DNA from: Ancylobacter polymorphus
Lineage (GTDB): Bacteria; Pseudomonadota; Alphaproteobacteria; Rhizobiales; Xanthobacteraceae
Length of the DNA stretch: 64,000 bases
Direction of reading: 5' to 3'
Assembly (NCBI RefSeq): GCF_030813495.1
Contig: NZ_JAUSUI010000002.1
Coordinates: 124,001 to 188,000, forward strand
Within the stretch, counting starts at the first letter, position 1. Every line of letters begins with the position of its first letter. A program made the translations under genes and the position numbers. Positions 16,707-27,106 of the stretch are shown piece after piece. The notes beneath the pieces were generated by a model. It did no database searches, was not told the origin of the DNA, and saw only the letters and a program-made list of their open reading frames with translations.

Positions 16707-17663
16707 TCACGAACTGCCGATGAGGATGCCGGCGGCCAGCACCAACAGGCCGCCGAGCACCACCTGCACCAGCGCCGAGCCGAAGGGCGTTTCCATATAG
16801 TGGGTGCGCACATAGGCGATGGCGGCGAGCTCGACGGCGACGACGACGCCGGCGACCGCCGTGGCGGTCCAGAAGTCCGGGATGAGATAGGGCAGGGTGT
16901 GGCCGAGCCCGCCCAGCATCGTCATCACCCCACAAGCGAGGCCGCGCGGCCACGGACTGCCGCGCCCGGTGATGGCGCCATCATCCGACAGGCCCTCGGT
17001 GAGGCCCATGGAGATGCCGGCGCCGATGGAGGCGGCGAGCCCGACGAGGAAGGCGGCCCAGGAATCCTGGGTGGCGAAGGCGGCGGCGAAGATCGGCGCC
17101 AGGGTGGAGATCGAACCGTCGATCAGACCCGCCAGGCCCGGCTGGACGATCTGCAGCACGAAGACGCGGTGAGCGGCTTCGTCCTCATGCACGCGGGCGC
17201 CGCTGGTCTCGATCTGCCCGCCGAGTTCGTGCGCCAGCGTCTCATGCGCGCTTTCCGCCTCGGCGAGGTCGGCGAGAAGCTGGCGGGTGGCGGCGTCGTG
17301 GGCGCGGGCGGCGGCCTTGATGTAGAATTGCTGCGCCTCGTATTCCATCACCTCTGCCTGCCGGCGCACCGCGTCGATGCGCAGCGTGTCCATCAGCCAG
17401 AGCGGGTTGCGCTTGAGAAAGCCCTTCACATCCTGCCGGGTGATGTAGGGCAGGGCCTCGCCGAAACGGGCGACATAGAGCTGGTGCAGCGCGTGGCGGT
17501 GGCCGTGCTCCTCCTGCGCCATGCGCTCGAACATCGCCGCCGTGGCGGGATAGTCCGCCTTCAGCCGGCTGGCGAACTGGAGGTAGATGCGGGCATCCTC
17601 CTCCTCATTGGAAATGGCGAGGGCGAGGATTTCCGCCTCGCTGAGGTCGGAGAAGCGTTTCAT
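16707..17663 (-). CDS. mbfA: Membrane-bound ferritin-like iron exporter MbfA
   Basis: 318 residues. Residues 1-145 are an erythrin/rubrerythrin-like di-iron domain (SNEEEDARIYLQFA, AQEEHGHRHAL, EVMEYEAQQFYIKAA, EAESAHE), followed from about 165 by a VIT1/CCC1-type domain with several membrane helices (LAGLIDGSISTLAPIFAAAF, GLAASIGAGISMGLTEGLSD). This fusion is diagnostic of MbfA, which exports iron and protects against peroxide and acid stress in rhizobia and agrobacteria. The ATG at 17663 directly follows an Irr-type operator, which agrees with published Irr repression of mbfA in related species. It is convergent with the chemoreceptor gene. Confidence 0.93.
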   Translation of the reverse strand: MKRFSDLSEAEILALAISNEEEDARIYLQFASRLKADYPATAAMFERMAQEEHGHRHALHQLYVARFGEALPYITRQDVKGFLKRNPLWLMDTLRIDAVRRQAEVMEYEAQQFYIKAAARAHDAATRQLLADLAEAESAHETLAHELGGQIETSGARVHEDEAAHRVFVLQIVQPGLAGLIDGSISTLAPIFAAAFATQDSWAAFLVGLAASIGAGISMGLTEGLSDDGAITGRGSPWPRGLACGVMTMLGGLGHTLPYLIPDFWTATAVAGVVVAVELAAIAYVRTHYMETPFGSALVQVVLGGLLVLAAGILIGSS

Positions 17664-17681
17664 GGCCGGGCCCCATAAAGA

Positions 17682-17696
17682 TTGGAAGTATTCTAA
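17682..17696 (-). promoter_or_regulatory. Irr iron-control element (ICE)-like operator of mbfA
   Basis: Read towards mbfA the site is TTAGAA-TAC-TTCCAA, an interrupted dyad with one mismatch to the TTAGAA-N3-TTCTAA pattern of ICE boxes bound by Irr. It ends 19 bp upstream of the mbfA start codon, in the promoter zone, where repression would be expected. Confidence 0.65.
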
Positions 17697-17812
17697 TCTT
17701 GATACGCCGGCGGTGTCGATTGCCTGACAGGCAGGGCAGGCTTGTGCGGGACGCGGGGGCCGGCGCTCCGTTGTCCGCGGCGCCCGGAGAAATGGTTGCG
17801 TCGTCCTGCGGC

Positions 17813-17940
17813 AGGATGCTTCGAGGCCGGCCTGCGGCCGGCACCTCAGCCTGACGGTGAATGCCGTGAACGGGGACACGAAAACCGCGAAGCCGGGAGG
17901 CACGTCATCCTGAGGTGCGCGCGCAGCGGCGCCCGAATGA
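17813..17940. repeat. Pair of REP-like palindromic elements (locus 1)
   Basis: Two related elements lie in opposite orientation. Copy one (17813-17857) runs GGATGCTTCGAGGC, a GGCCGG-type GC stem, then CACCTCAGCCTGACGG; copy two (17904-17940) begins GTCATCCTGAGGTGC and is shortened at its far end. The same pair arrangement is found at 39.1 and 55.3 kb. The 366-bp gap between mbfA and pnp holds otherwise only the ICE box. Confidence 0.8.
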
Positions 17941-18029
17941 AAACGGGGCGCCCAGGGCGCCCCGTTCCTTCTCGCAGCTGGCGCCAAGGGCGCCCCGCTC
18001 ACAATCCTCAAACGCCCGAAGGCGGCGGA

Positions 18030-20186
18030 TCACTCCGCCGTGGCGGCCTCGCCATCCTCGGCCTTGGCCTTGGCTTCGAGGTCCTCGCCGGTCGCCTGGT
18101 CGACGACCTTCATCGACAGGCGGGTCTTGCCGCGCTCGTCGAAGCCGAGCAGCTTCACCTTCACCTTGTCGCCTTCCTTGACGACATCGGAGGGCTTGGC
18201 CACGCGCTCCTTGGCGAGCTGCGAGACGTGCACGAGGCCGTCCTTGGCGCCGAAGAAGTTCACGAAGGCGCCGAAATCGACGACCTTGACCACCGTGCCC
18301 TCATAGATGTGGCCGATCTCCGGCTCGGAGGCGATGGACTTGATCCAGTTCAGCGCCGCCTTGATCGACTCGCCCGAGGCGGAGGCGACCTTCACCGTGC
18401 CGTCGTCCTCGATGTTGATCTTGGCGCCGGTCTTCTCGACGATCTCGCGGATCACCTTGCCGCCCGAACCGATCACTTCGCGGATCTTGTCGACCGGGAT
18501 CTGGATCACCTCGATGCGCGGGGCATGCTCGCCAAGCTCGGAGCGGGCGCCGGTCAGCGCCTTGCTCATCTCGCCGAGAATGTGGTGACGGCCATCCTTC
18601 GCCTGGGCGAGGGCGACCTTCATGATCTCCTCGGTGATGCCGGCGATCTTGATGTCCATCTGCAGGGCGGTGACGCCCTTGTCGGTGCCGGCGACCTTGA
18701 AGTCCATGTCGCCGAGATGGTCCTCGTCGCCGAGGATGTCGGAGAGCACGGCGAACTTCTCGCCCTCAAGGATGAGGCCCATGGCGATGCCGGCCACCGG
18801 GCGGCGCATCGGCACGCCGGCGTCCATCAGAGCGAGCGAGGTGCCGCAGACGGTCGCCATGGAGGAGGAGCCGTTCGACTCCAGGATCTCCGAGACGGCG
18901 CGCAGCGTGTAGGGGAATTCATGCGCGGGCGGCAGCAGCGGGCGGATGGCGCGCCAGGCGAGCTTGCCATGGCCGATTTCGCGGCGGCCGGGCGAGCCCA
19001 TGCGGCCGGTCTCACCCACCGAGAAGGGGGGGAAGTTGTAGTGCAGCAGGAAGCGCTCCTTGTAGGTGCCTTCCAGGCTGTCGATGAACTGCTCGTCCTC
19101 GCCGGTGCCGAGCGTGGCGACCACCAGGGCCTGCGTCTCGCCGCGGGTGAACAGGGCGGAGCCGTGGGCGCGCGGCAGAACGCTCGCCTCGGCGACGATC
19201 TGGCGGACGGTCTTGGTGTCGCGGCCGTCGATGCGGATCCCCTCGTCGAGGATGTTCCAGCGCACGATCTTGGCCTCGAGCTCCTTCAGCACCTCGGAGA
19301 GGGTCTGGGAGTCCGGCACGTCCTTGCCTTCGGCGGCGAGGGCGGCGTAATGCGCCTTGGCCTTCGCCTTGGCATTGGCGACCGCCTCGTAGCGGTCCTG
19401 CTTGCGGACGATCTTGTAGGCGGCGCGCAGATCGGCGTCGATCAGGGCGCGCAGCTCGGCTTCCAGCGCCGAATGGTCGGGAGCGCTGAACTCGCGCGGC
19501 TCCTTGGCGGCCTTCTCCGCGAGGCGGATGATGGCGTCGATGACCGGCTGGAAGTGGCGGTGGCCGAACATGACCGCGCCGAGCATCACCTCTTCGGAGA
19601 GCTCCTTGGCTTCGGATTCGACCATCAGCACGGCGTCGGCGGTGCCGGCGACCACGAGGTCGAGCGCCGATTCCTTCAGCTCGTCGAGCGTCGGGTTCAG
19701 CACATATTCATTGTCGATGAAGCCGACGCGGGCGCCGCCGATCGGGCCCATGAACGGCACGCCGGAGAGGGTGAGGGCGGCCGAGGCGGCGACCATGGCC
19801 ACGATGTCCGGGTCGTTTTCGAGGTCGTGCGAGAGCACGGTGACGACGACCTGGGTGTCGTTCTTGTAGCCTTCGGCGAAGAGCGGGCGGATCGGACGGT
19901 CGATCAGGCGGGAGACGAGGGTCTCCTTCTCGCTCGGGCGGCCTTCGCGCTTGAAATAGCCGCCGGGAATGCGGCCGGCGGCGTAGGTCTTTTCCTGGTA
20001 GTTGACGGTGAGCGGGAAGAAGTCCTGGCCGGGCTTCGGCGCCTTGGCGGAAACGGCGGTGGCGAGCACCGTGGTGTCGCCATAGGTCGCGAGCACGGCG
20101 CCATCAGCCTGGCGCGCCATGCGGCCGGTCTCGAGGGTCAGCGTGCGCCCGCCCCAGTCGAGTTCCTCGCGGTGAATATCGAACAT
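18030..20186 (-). CDS. pnp: Polyribonucleotide nucleotidyltransferase (PNPase)
   Basis: 718 residues, normal length. It degrades RNA 3'-5' by phosphorolysis in the RNA degradosome. Two RNase PH domains (about 10-230 and 315-550; [21 protein letters not shown] region and [17 protein letters not shown]), a KH domain with [12 protein letters not shown] near 570 and a C-terminal S1 domain ([20 protein letters not shown], about 625-700) are all present. It lies downstream of rpsO, as in most proteobacteria, separated by 252 bp with a hairpin, a typical place for RNase III cleavage and PNPase autoregulation. The ATG at 20186 is the start of the conserved [13 protein letters not shown]. Confidence 0.97.
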   Translation of the reverse strand: MFDIHREELDWGGRTLTLETGRMARQADGAVLATYGDTTVLATAVSAKAPKPGQDFFPLTVNYQEKTYAAGRIPGGYFKREGRPSEKETLVSRLIDRPIRPLFAEGYKNDTQVVVTVLSHDLENDPDIVAMVAASAALTLSGVPFMGPIGGARVGFIDNEYVLNPTLDELKESALDLVVAGTADAVLMVESEAKELSEEVMLGAVMFGHRHFQPVIDAIIRLAEKAAKEPREFSAPDHSALEAELRALIDADLRAAYKIVRKQDRYEAVANAKAKAKAHYAALAAEGKDVPDSQTLSEVLKELEAKIVRWNILDEGIRIDGRDTKTVRQIVAEASVLPRAHGSALFTRGETQALVVATLGTGEDEQFIDSLEGTYKERFLLHYNFPPFSVGETGRMGSPGRREIGHGKLAWRAIRPLLPPAHEFPYTLRAVSEILESNGSSSMATVCGTSLALMDAGVPMRRPVAGIAMGLILEGEKFAVLSDILGDEDHLGDMDFKVAGTDKGVTALQMDIKIAGITEEIMKVALAQAKDGRHHILGEMSKALTGARSELGEHAPRIEVIQIPVDKIREVIGSGGKVIREIVEKTGAKINIEDDGTVKVASASGESIKAALNWIKSIASEPEIGHIYEGTVVKVVDFGAFVNFFGAKDGLVHVSQLAKERVAKPSDVVKEGDKVKVKLLGFDERGKTRLSMKVVDQATGEDLEAKAKAEDGEAATAE

Positions 20187-20399
20187 GTCTGTCTCTGGCT
20201 TTCCGAAGCGGGGCCATGGGCAAGACGGCGAGAGACTCGGGGCGGCGGGTGCCGGCGCGGCGGGGCCGCGGACCCGCGAGTCTCCGGCGATCCTGCCATG
20301 GCGCGCCGCTTCACTGTCGGTCGCGGCGAGCCCCATGCCCGCCGCATCATGCGTCTTCAGCGCGGCGGGTCCTCCGCCCGCGCCGTCGTCAATGCGCAC

Positions 20400-20428
20400 G
20401 AGGCCCGCGCCTGTGGGGCGCGAGCCTC
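20400..20428 (-). terminator. Hairpin in the rpsO-pnp spacer
   Basis: GAGGCCCGCGCC at 20400-20411 pairs with GGCGCGAGCCTC at 20417-20428 with one mismatch, 11 bp after the rpsO stop. There is no T-run, so it is better read as an RNase III-type processing or attenuation hairpin between rpsO and pnp than as a full terminator. Confidence 0.55.
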
Positions 20429-20438
20429 GCGTCGTGCC

Positions 20439-20708
20439 TCAGCGGCGGATGCCCAGGCGCTGGATCAGCGCCTTGTAGCGGGCTTCCTCGGTCTTCTTGA
20501 GGTAGTCGAGAAGACCACGGCGCGCCGACACCATCTTGAGCAGGCCGCGACGGGAGTGGTTGTCCTTCGCGTGGCCCTTGAAGTGGCCGGTGAGGTTGGT
20601 GATCCGCTCGGTGAGGATCGCCACCTGCACTTCCGCCGAACCGGTATCGCCCGGCTTGGTGGCGTATTCCTTGATGAGCTCCTGCTTGCGCTCGGGAGTG
20701 ATCGACAT
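20439..20708 (-). CDS. rpsO: 30S ribosomal protein S15
   Basis: 89 residues, full family length, from [20 protein letters not shown] to LIQRLGIRR. The conserved [17 protein letters not shown] and HxxDxHSRRGLL (here [12 protein letters not shown]) segments bind 16S rRNA helix 22. It precedes pnp on the same strand. The 214-bp upstream gap separates it from an unrelated NTF2-like gene, so rpsO probably has its own promoter here rather than being read from truB. Confidence 0.97.
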   Translation of the reverse strand: MSITPERKQELIKEYATKPGDTGSAEVQVAILTERITNLTGHFKGHAKDNHSRRGLLKMVSARRGLLDYLKKTEEARYKALIQRLGIRR

Positions 20709-20922
20709 CGGGCAAGTCCTTTCGTGACTTTAGGTGAAAGGCGGCGCCGGGCCGGGAAGGCCGGAAGGGCGCGCCGGGTCCGCAGATTGGCCGGGCCGGG
20801 ATGTCGTCCAGCGCGGTCAAAGAACTACGGTCGCGCGGACAGGGGGTCCGCGACGCGCCGGCACCATACACGAAAACGGCGCAGGTGCTAGTGGAAGCTG
20901 CGCCGGCGCCGCCCCGCGCTCC

Positions 20923-21249
20923 TCAGGGCGCGATCTCCAGAAGGGCGATATGCGCGCCCTCCAGCGTGAAGCCATAGCGCAGAGTCACCGGGCTGCCGGG
21001 AAAATTGCCGACGACATGCGCCGTCACGATGAGGCGCTCGCCATCCGGCTCCACGCTTATCGGTTCACTCGTGTACTCATAGGCGGCGGAAGCCTGCCGC
21101 TTCCAGGCCGCGATGGCTTCCGGGCCGCGGTGAAGCCGGCCTTCGTCCTTCACCACGCCCTCCGGCGTGAAGCAGCGGGCGACGGCGGCGGGTTCGTCGC
21201 GGTCGGCGCGGAAATAGGCGGCGATGGCGGGGGGAAGTTCGACACTCAT
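20923..21249 (-). CDS. SnoaL/NTF2-like family protein
   Basis: 108 residues with the cone-shaped NTF2-like pattern: an initial helix (PPAIAAYFRADRDEP), FTPEGVVKDEG, a helix (GPEAIAAWKRQA) and three beta strands ending in GFTLEGAHIALLEIAP. Members include isomerases, hydrolases and stress proteins, so the function cannot be fixed from sequence. It is transcribed divergently from an HxlR-type regulator gene 77 bp away, which often controls its neighbour. It lies between truB and rpsO, which are normally adjacent. Confidence 0.8.
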   Translation of the reverse strand: MSVELPPAIAAYFRADRDEPAAVARCFTPEGVVKDEGRLHRGPEAIAAWKRQASAAYEYTSEPISVEPDGERLIVTAHVVGNFPGSPVTLRYGFTLEGAHIALLEIAP

Positions 21250-21326
21250 CCGGGCGGGCTCCGATGGCGGCGGCGGGCGCGCGCCGCGCGGTTGCGGGGC
21301 CTCCGAGATGAGCTTAGGCTAACCAA

Positions 21327-21698
21327 ATGACAAGTACGCACGAAAAAGTAAGCCCATTACCCCAGAGTAAGGCTGCCGCCTATACGCGCGAGTCGGCGGC
21401 CTCCGGCGTCGAACAGGCGCTGAAGCTGCTGGAAGGGCGCTGGAAGCTGGTGATCCTGTTCCACCTGTTCGGCGGACGGGTGCTGCGCTTTTCCGATCTG
21501 GAACGGGCCATTCCGGCGATTTCGCAGAAGATGCTGGCGCAGCAGCTGCGGCAGATGGAGGGCGACGGCATCGTCCGGCGCGTCGTCTATCCGCAGGTGC
21601 CGCCCAAGGTGGAATATGCGCTCACCGAGTGGGGGCAGGCGCTGTGCCCGGCCCTCGACGCGCTGCTCGCCTGGGCGGCGGCGCGGCCGGCGGAATGA
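21327..21698 (+). CDS. HxlR-family transcriptional regulator
   Basis: 123 residues with the winged-helix HxlR/MarR-like pattern: ALKLLEGRWKLVILFHLFGG (helices 1-2), RFSDLERAIPAISQKMLAQQLRQME (recognition helix) and the wing GIVRRVVYPQVPPKVEYALTE. No Cys of the redox or aldehyde-sensing type is present in the DNA-binding domain; the only Cys is in ALCPALD near the C-terminus. The ATG at 21327 has no obvious ribosome-binding site. Divergent to the NTF2-like gene, whose promoter it probably controls. Confidence 0.85.
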   Translation: MTSTHEKVSPLPQSKAAAYTRESAASGVEQALKLLEGRWKLVILFHLFGGRVLRFSDLERAIPAISQKMLAQQLRQMEGDGIVRRVVYPQVPPKVEYALTEWGQALCPALDALLAWAAARPAE

Positions 21699-21734
21699 AC
21701 CACCCGCGCCTGCCTTTCTCGTGAGGCGGTCCGC

Positions 21735-22742
21735 CTATTTCGCGGAATGGAAGATCCGCTTGGGGTGGATCTCCCCGGCTTCGGCCTCGCCGAGGGCGAT
21801 GAGGCGGCCGCCGGCGGTGATGGCGACCGGGCCTTCCAGCACCGGCGCGTCGCGCCCGCGCAGGATGATCGGCTGGCCATGGGCGAGGCGGGCGGCATCG
21901 GACGAGGACACACGCAGCGCCGGCAGGCTGTCGAGACCGATTTCCACCGGGCGCAGCGCGAACAGCGGCGGGGCGTCGTCCATGGATTCGGAGACCTCGC
22001 GCAGCTTCGCCAGCGGCACCAGATCCTCTTCCGCGAAGGTGCCGACGCGGGTGCGGCGCAGGGCGGAGATGTGGCCGCGCGCGCCGAGCGCCCGGCCGAA
22101 ATCGCGGGCCAGCGAGCGCACATAGGTGCCCTTGCCGCATTCCGCCTCGAACACGGCGTGGTCGGCGTCGGGCTGCTCGACCAGCTCCAGCGAATGGATG
22201 ACCACGGTGCGGGCGGCGAGCTGCACCTCGATGCCGTCGCGGGCGAGATCATAGGCGCGCTCGCCATTGATCTTCAGCGCCGAATAGGCCGGCGGCACCT
22301 GCTCGATCTCGCCACGGAAGCTCGGCAGCAGGTCGAGGATCGCCTCGCGCGTCGGGCGCGCCTCGGAGGTCTCGACCGGCTGGCCCTCGCTGTCGTCGGT
22401 GTCGGTCTCGATGCCCCAGCGCACGGTGAAGCGGTAGACCTTGCGCCCGTCCATAACGAAGGGAACGGTCTTGGTCGCTTCGCCGAGCGCAATCGGCAGG
22501 CAGCCGGAAGCGAGCGGGTCGAGCGTGCCGGCATGGCCGGCCTTCTTGGCCTGGAACAGCCATTTCACCGCGCCGACCGCCTGGGTCGAGGTCATGCCGA
22601 CCGGCTTGTCGAGCAGCACCCAGCCATCGACATCGCGCTTGGGCCGGCGCTTGCGCGGGGCCTCGCGGCCGGTCTCCACCGGCGCGGCCGGCGGCAACCC
22701 GGCGTCCTCGGTCGGGTGGGCGGAATCGAGCGGGGCGCTCAT
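21735..22742 (-). CDS. truB: tRNA pseudouridine(55) synthase TruB
   Basis: 335 residues. It forms pseudouridine 55 in the T loop of tRNAs. The catalytic Asp is in [11 protein letters not shown] (Asp75), with GEATK and YRFTVRWG following and a C-terminal PUA-like region. The first 38 residues are an acidic/basic low-complexity extension ahead of [14 protein letters not shown]. Its ATG overlaps the rbfA stop by 4 bases (ATGA), so it is coupled to rbfA. The downstream neighbour is not rpsO, as usual, but a convergent HxlR gene. Confidence 0.96.
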   Translation of the reverse strand: MSAPLDSAHPTEDAGLPPAAPVETGREAPRKRRPKRDVDGWVLLDKPVGMTSTQAVGAVKWLFQAKKAGHAGTLDPLASGCLPIALGEATKTVPFVMDGRKVYRFTVRWGIETDTDDSEGQPVETSEARPTREAILDLLPSFRGEIEQVPPAYSALKINGERAYDLARDGIEVQLAARTVVIHSLELVEQPDADHAVFEAECGKGTYVRSLARDFGRALGARGHISALRRTRVGTFAEEDLVPLAKLREVSESMDDAPPLFALRPVEIGLDSLPALRVSSSDAARLAHGQPIILRGRDAPVLEGPVAITAGGRLIALGEAEAGEIHPKRIFHSAK

Positions 22743-23170
22743 GCCTCGTCCTCTCGGCTGTCAGGAGTGTCGGTGTCGGGGCCGTCGAGGTCGCGCTGCA
22801 CCTGCGGCAGGCGCAGCAGCGCGTCGATGCGCGCGCCCTCCTCGAAGGAGGTGTCGATGCGGAAGCGCAGCTCGGGGACGAATTTCAGCTCGACCCGGCG
22901 GGCGATCTCGCCGCGCAGCGGCTTGGCATTGGTCGCCAGCGCCTCGATCGCCGCCTTCGGGTCTTTGCCGCCGAGCGGCATGACATAGCAGGTGGCGATC
23001 TTGAGGTCCGGGCTCATCCGCACTTCCGGCACGGTGATCAGCACCTTGGCCAGAGCCGGATCGGGCAGGTCGCCGCGGGCGAGAATGTCGGAGAGGGCGT
23101 GGCGCACCAACTCGCCCACGCGCAGCTGGCGCTGGCTCGGGCCGGCGCCCGAACTCGCTTTGTTCTTCAT
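22739..23170 (-). CDS. rbfA: 30S ribosome-binding factor RbfA
   Basis: 143 residues with the KH-like fold ([59 protein letters not shown]). It assists late maturation of the 30S subunit at the 5' end of 16S rRNA. It has a short acidic C-terminal tail. It lies between infB and truB as in most bacteria; 170 bp separate it from infB, enough for a minor internal promoter, but none stands out. Confidence 0.96.
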   Translation of the reverse strand: MKNKASSGAGPSQRQLRVGELVRHALSDILARGDLPDPALAKVLITVPEVRMSPDLKIATCYVMPLGGKDPKAAIEALATNAKPLRGEIARRVELKFVPELRFRIDTSFEEGARIDALLRLPQVQRDLDGPDTDTPDSREDEA

Positions 23171-23340
23171 GTCATCAAACCTTCAGGGCCCCGCCCGCAT
23201 AAGGCAGCAAGGGGCCGACCGTGACCGGAGCGAACGGGCTTGGACCGCGCGCTCCCGTGGAAAGGCCGCGCCCGCGTGCGGGAGCGGCCTGAATGTGCCG
23301 TGAGCGGCGGCGTCGGCCGCCCGGCTCAGAGGGGGCCCGC

Positions 23341-26277
23341 TCAGAGGGTGCGCTGCACCACCTCGACGCGGTAGCACTCGATGACGTCGCCGGCGCGCAT
23401 GTCCTGGTAGTTCTCGAAGGACATGCCGCATTCCTGGCCGGAATGCACCGTGTTGACCGCATCCTTGAAGCGGTTGAGCGTCGCCAGCTTGCCTTCGTGG
23501 ATGACCACGTTGTCGCGGATGAGGCGGACATGCTGGCCGCGCTCGACGATGCCGTCGGTGACCAGGCAGCCGGCGACCTTGCCCACCTTGGAGACCGCGA
23601 AGATCTCCTTGATGAGGGCGTTGCCGAGCATGGTCTCGCGGTTGACCGGGGCGAGCAGGCCACCCATCGCCGCCTTCACGTCATCCACGAGGTCGTAGAT
23701 GATGTTGTAGTAGCGGATCTCGATGCCGGCACGCTCGGCCGCGTCACGCGCTTCCTTGTTGGCGCGGACATTGAACGCAATGATCGCCGCGCCGGCCGTC
23801 TCGGCCAGCGTCACGTCGCTCTCGTTCACGCCGCCGGCACCGGAGTGGATGATGCGGGCCTGCACCTCGTCGGTGCCGAGCTTTTCCAGCGAGGAGATGA
23901 TCGCCTCGACCGAGCCGGACACGTCGCCCTTGATGATGAGCGGGAATTCCTTCCGGCCGGTGGTCTTGGCCTGGCTCATCATCTGCTCCAGCGAGCCGCG
24001 GACGGTGGCGGAACGGGCCGCCGCCTTCTCGCGCTTCTGGCGCTGGCGATAGTCGGTGATCTCGCGGGCGCGGGCCTCGTTCTCGACCACGGCGAGGCGG
24101 TCGCCCGCCTCCGGCGTGCCGTTGAAGCCGAGCACTTCCACCGGGAAGGACGGCCCGGCATCGCTGACATTGTTGCCCTTGTCGTCGATGAGCGCGCGCA
24201 CGCGGCCCATCTCGGCGCCGGCGACGACGATGTCGCCGACATGCAGCGTGCCGCGCTGCACCAGCACGGTGGCGACAGGACCGCGGCCGCGGTCCAGCTT
24301 GGCCTCGATGACGGTGCCTTCCGCGTCGCGGTTGGGGTTCGCCTTGAGGTCGAGCACTTCCGCCTGCAGGCTGATGAGCTCCAGCAGCTTGTCGAGATTG
24401 GTCTGGGCCTTGGCGGAGACCTCGACTTCCAGCGTGTCGCCGCCGAGGCTTTCGACCTGAACCTCGTACTGCAGCAGCTCGCTGCGCACGCGCTCGGGCT
24501 TGGCGTCCGGCTTGTCGATCTTGTTGATCGCCACGATCAGCGGCACCTTGGCGGCGCGCGCGTGATTGATGGCCTCGACCGTCTGCGGCATGACGCCGTC
24601 ATCGGCCGCCACCACCAGCACCACGATGTCCGTCACCTTGGCGCCGCGCGCACGCATCGCCGTGAAGGCGGCGTGGCCGGGCGTGTCGATGAAGGTGATC
24701 TTGCCGCCGAGCGGCGAGGTCACCTGATAGGCGCCGATGTGCTGGGTGATGCCGCCGGCCTCGCCGGAGACGACATTGGCCTTGCGGATGGCGTCGAGCA
24801 GCGAGGTCTTGCCGTGGTCGACATGGCCCATGATGGTGACGACCGGCGGACGGGTCTCGAGGTTCTCCTCGGTGTCCGCCGTGTCGAACAGGCCTTCTTC
24901 CACGTCCGATTCGGCGACGCGGCGCACGCTGTGGCCGAGTTCCTCGGCGATGAGCTGGGCGGTGTCGGCGTCGATCACGTCGGTGATCTTCACCATCTGG
25001 CCCTGCTTCATCAGCAGGCGGATCACGTCGACCGCGCGCTCGGCCATGCGGTTGGCCAGCTCCTGAATGGAGATGGTTTCCGGGATGGTCACTTCGCGGG
25101 CGATCTTTTCCTTCGCCTCGACATGGCGATGGCCGCTCATGCGCTGGGTGCGGCGGCGGAACGAGGCGACGGAGCGCTGGCGCTCGTCATCGGCCGACTG
25201 GGCGTTGACGACGGTCAGGCGGCCGCGGCTCTTTTCCGGGCCGGCGGTGCGGGTCGGCTTGGCCGGAACGGCGGGACGCGCCGGGGCGCCACCGGGGCCG
25301 CGACGGGCCGGACGGCGGTCGTCCTCCTCGGCATCCATCGGGCCGCGCGGCGTTGCGACACGCGGTGCGCCGGGAGCGGCGGCCGGGGTCTGCGACGGGC
25401 TGGCGGGCGTGGCGGCGCGCGGGGCCGGGCTCGCCGCCGCAGCGGCAGGCTGGTCCTCGCCGAAGCGCTTGCGCGCCTCCTGCTCGGATTTGCGCTTGGC
25501 TTCCTCGTCGAAGGCGCGGCGCGCTTCTTCCTCGCGCTTGCGGGCCTCGGCGGCCTCACGCTCGATCTTCTCGCGCGCCTCGCGCTCGGCGCGGCGGACG
25601 GCCTCGATTTCGGCGCGCTTGCGTTCCTCGACCTCGCGGATGCGGGCATCCTGCAGGGCGGCGGCGCGGGCGCGGGCCTCCTCTTCCGTCAGGGTGCGAA
25701 GCACCACGCCGCCGGGGCGGCTGCCCTGCGGCGCCGGACGGGGGCTCGACAGATTGGCGCCCGGGGAAGGCTGGGTGCGCAGCGGCGGCCGGCCGGAAGA
25801 CGAACCTGCCGGCGTGCTCGACGCCGCGGGGGCGCTGGCCGCCGGGCGGGCGGGGGCGCCCGCGCTCGCGGCCGGGCGTGCCGGTGCGCTCGCGGCCGGA
25901 CGGGCCGGCGCGGGGGCCGCCGGTGCCGGTGCCGGTGCGCTCACCGCCGGGCGTGCCGGAGCGGCGGCAGCCGCCGGGGCGCTGGGAGCCGGACGTGCGG
26001 GCGCGGCCGGAGCGGCCGGAGCCGGACGGGCGGCCTGCGCGGCGGGCGGAGCGGATGCCGGCGGCGAAGCGGGCGCGGCCGGGGTCGGGGCCTCGGGCTT
26101 GTCGCCCGGGCCGAGCACACGGCGCTTCACCTTCTCCACCACGACGGACTTGGACCGCCCATGGCTGAAGCTCTGGCGGACGACGCCCTGCTCGACAGGT
26201 CGCTTGAGCGTGAGGGTGGTCTTGCCGCCCTGTCCGACGCCCATCGTCTTCTCGCCCGGGTTCTTCGTATCGGTCAT
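23341..26277 (-). CDS. infB: Translation initiation factor IF-2
   Basis: 978 residues. It is the GTPase that brings fMet-tRNA to the 30S subunit and promotes subunit joining. The N-terminal 350 residues contain an Ala/Pro-rich stretch (repeats of ARPAASAP type) and a highly charged Glu/Arg helix, both typical of alphaproteobacterial IF-2. The G domain begins near 478 with [15 protein letters not shown], followed by DTPGHAAF and NKIDKPDA; domains II-IV follow. In-frame internal starts could give shorter isoforms as in E. coli, but this is not evident. It is in the nusA operon downstream of the ylxR-type gene. Confidence 0.97.
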   Translation of the reverse strand: MTDTKNPGEKTMGVGQGGKTTLTLKRPVEQGVVRQSFSHGRSKSVVVEKVKRRVLGPGDKPEAPTPAAPASPPASAPPAAQAARPAPAAPAAPARPAPSAPAAAAAPARPAVSAPAPAPAAPAPARPAASAPARPAASAGAPARPAASAPAASSTPAGSSSGRPPLRTQPSPGANLSSPRPAPQGSRPGGVVLRTLTEEEARARAAALQDARIREVEERKRAEIEAVRRAEREAREKIEREAAEARKREEEARRAFDEEAKRKSEQEARKRFGEDQPAAAAASPAPRAATPASPSQTPAAAPGAPRVATPRGPMDAEEDDRRPARRGPGGAPARPAVPAKPTRTAGPEKSRGRLTVVNAQSADDERQRSVASFRRRTQRMSGHRHVEAKEKIAREVTIPETISIQELANRMAERAVDVIRLLMKQGQMVKITDVIDADTAQLIAEELGHSVRRVAESDVEEGLFDTADTEENLETRPPVVTIMGHVDHGKTSLLDAIRKANVVSGEAGGITQHIGAYQVTSPLGGKITFIDTPGHAAFTAMRARGAKVTDIVVLVVAADDGVMPQTVEAINHARAAKVPLIVAINKIDKPDAKPERVRSELLQYEVQVESLGGDTLEVEVSAKAQTNLDKLLELISLQAEVLDLKANPNRDAEGTVIEAKLDRGRGPVATVLVQRGTLHVGDIVVAGAEMGRVRALIDDKGNNVSDAGPSFPVEVLGFNGTPEAGDRLAVVENEARAREITDYRQRQKREKAAARSATVRGSLEQMMSQAKTTGRKEFPLIIKGDVSGSVEAIISSLEKLGTDEVQARIIHSGAGGVNESDVTLAETAGAAIIAFNVRANKEARDAAERAGIEIRYYNIIYDLVDDVKAAMGGLLAPVNRETMLGNALIKEIFAVSKVGKVAGCLVTDGIVERGQHVRLIRDNVVIHEGKLATLNRFKDAVNTVHSGQECGMSFENYQDMRAGDVIECYRVEVVQRTL

Positions 26278-26342
26278 TCGGTATCCGTTCCTGTACCTTC
26301 CCGCCTCATGCGGGAAGGCCCCACTATCGTCGGCCAGCCTGC

Positions 26343-27065
26343 TTATTCCGCGCGCCAGCCTTCGAGCCGTTTCATTCGCGCGAGGAACCCCGCGCTCGTC
26401 GGATGCGCGAGCAGCGCAGCATGTACCACATTTGCCCGCCCAAGCGCCAAGTCCAATTGTGTTCCCGGCAGGCTGCCGATGCGGGCAATTTCCCGTCCGT
26501 CAGCCTCGCCGATCCGCCGCGCCAGCGCGTCGAGCTTTCCCACCCCGTCCGGGGCGGCTTCGCTCGCATGCACAAGCACCGCGACCTTCCCGCTCTGCAG
26601 CGCCTCGATCACCTTGGCGTTGCCCGTCACCACCTGCCCCGCCTTCTTGGCGATGCCGAGGGAGGCGAGCGCATCCTTTTCCAGGAGCTGGCCGACGAGA
26701 TCGGACAGTTCCGGGCCGGCACGTCCCTTGCCCTTGAAGGCGCGGGAAAATGCCTTCCGCTTCAGCGCCTCGGCCAGCACGGCGCGCCGTGCGGTGAGCC
26801 AGGCGCCACGCCCGGGCAGCCGGGCGTGGATGTCCGGCACCACCGTGCCGTCCGGCGCCACGACGAAGCGCAGCAGATCCTCGACCGGCCGCACCGTCCG
26901 GCTGGCGATGCACAGCCGTGTCGGGGCGCGGCCCGCATCCGGCAGGCCGGCATCGGTGAGCCCCACATCCGCCTGATCGGCGTCCGTGAAGCCCGCTTCG
27001 GGGCCGGTGTCCGCCGGTGCCGCCCCGTGAGGGGCCGTCTCCTGCGGGGCCGTCTCGTCCGTCAC
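26343..27065 (-). CDS. YlxR-L7Ae fusion RNA-binding protein
   Basis: 240 residues. After a 45-residue acidic leader comes a YlxR (DUF448) domain ([48 protein letters not shown]), then an L7Ae-like domain ([30 protein letters not shown] and later). This combination is standard between nusA and infB in alphaproteobacteria, where Bacillus has two separate genes (ylxR, ylxQ). The expected Cys motif of YlxR is reduced to RLCIAS. Likely binds RNA or RNase P, by analogy to studied YlxR proteins. It lies 42 bp after nusA and 65 bp before infB. Confidence 0.9.
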   Translation of the reverse strand: MTDETAPQETAPHGAAPADTGPEAGFTDADQADVGLTDAGLPDAGRAPTRLCIASRTVRPVEDLLRFVVAPDGTVVPDIHARLPGRGAWLTARRAVLAEALKRKAFSRAFKGKGRAGPELSDLVGQLLEKDALASLGIAKKAGQVVTGNAKVIEALQSGKVAVLVHASEAAPDGVGKLDALARRIGEADGREIARIGSLPGTQLDLALGRANVVHAALLAHPTSAGFLARMKRLEGWRAE

Positions 27066-27106
27066 CGTCGTCTTCCCTTCGGTCGCGCCGCCCTCGGCCC
27101 GGCCGC

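Noticed and set aside
17742-20891. Plus-strand open frame opposite pnp and rpsO
   Set aside because: The minus strand holds pnp and rpsO with complete domains; the plus frame has no plausible start signal or domain.
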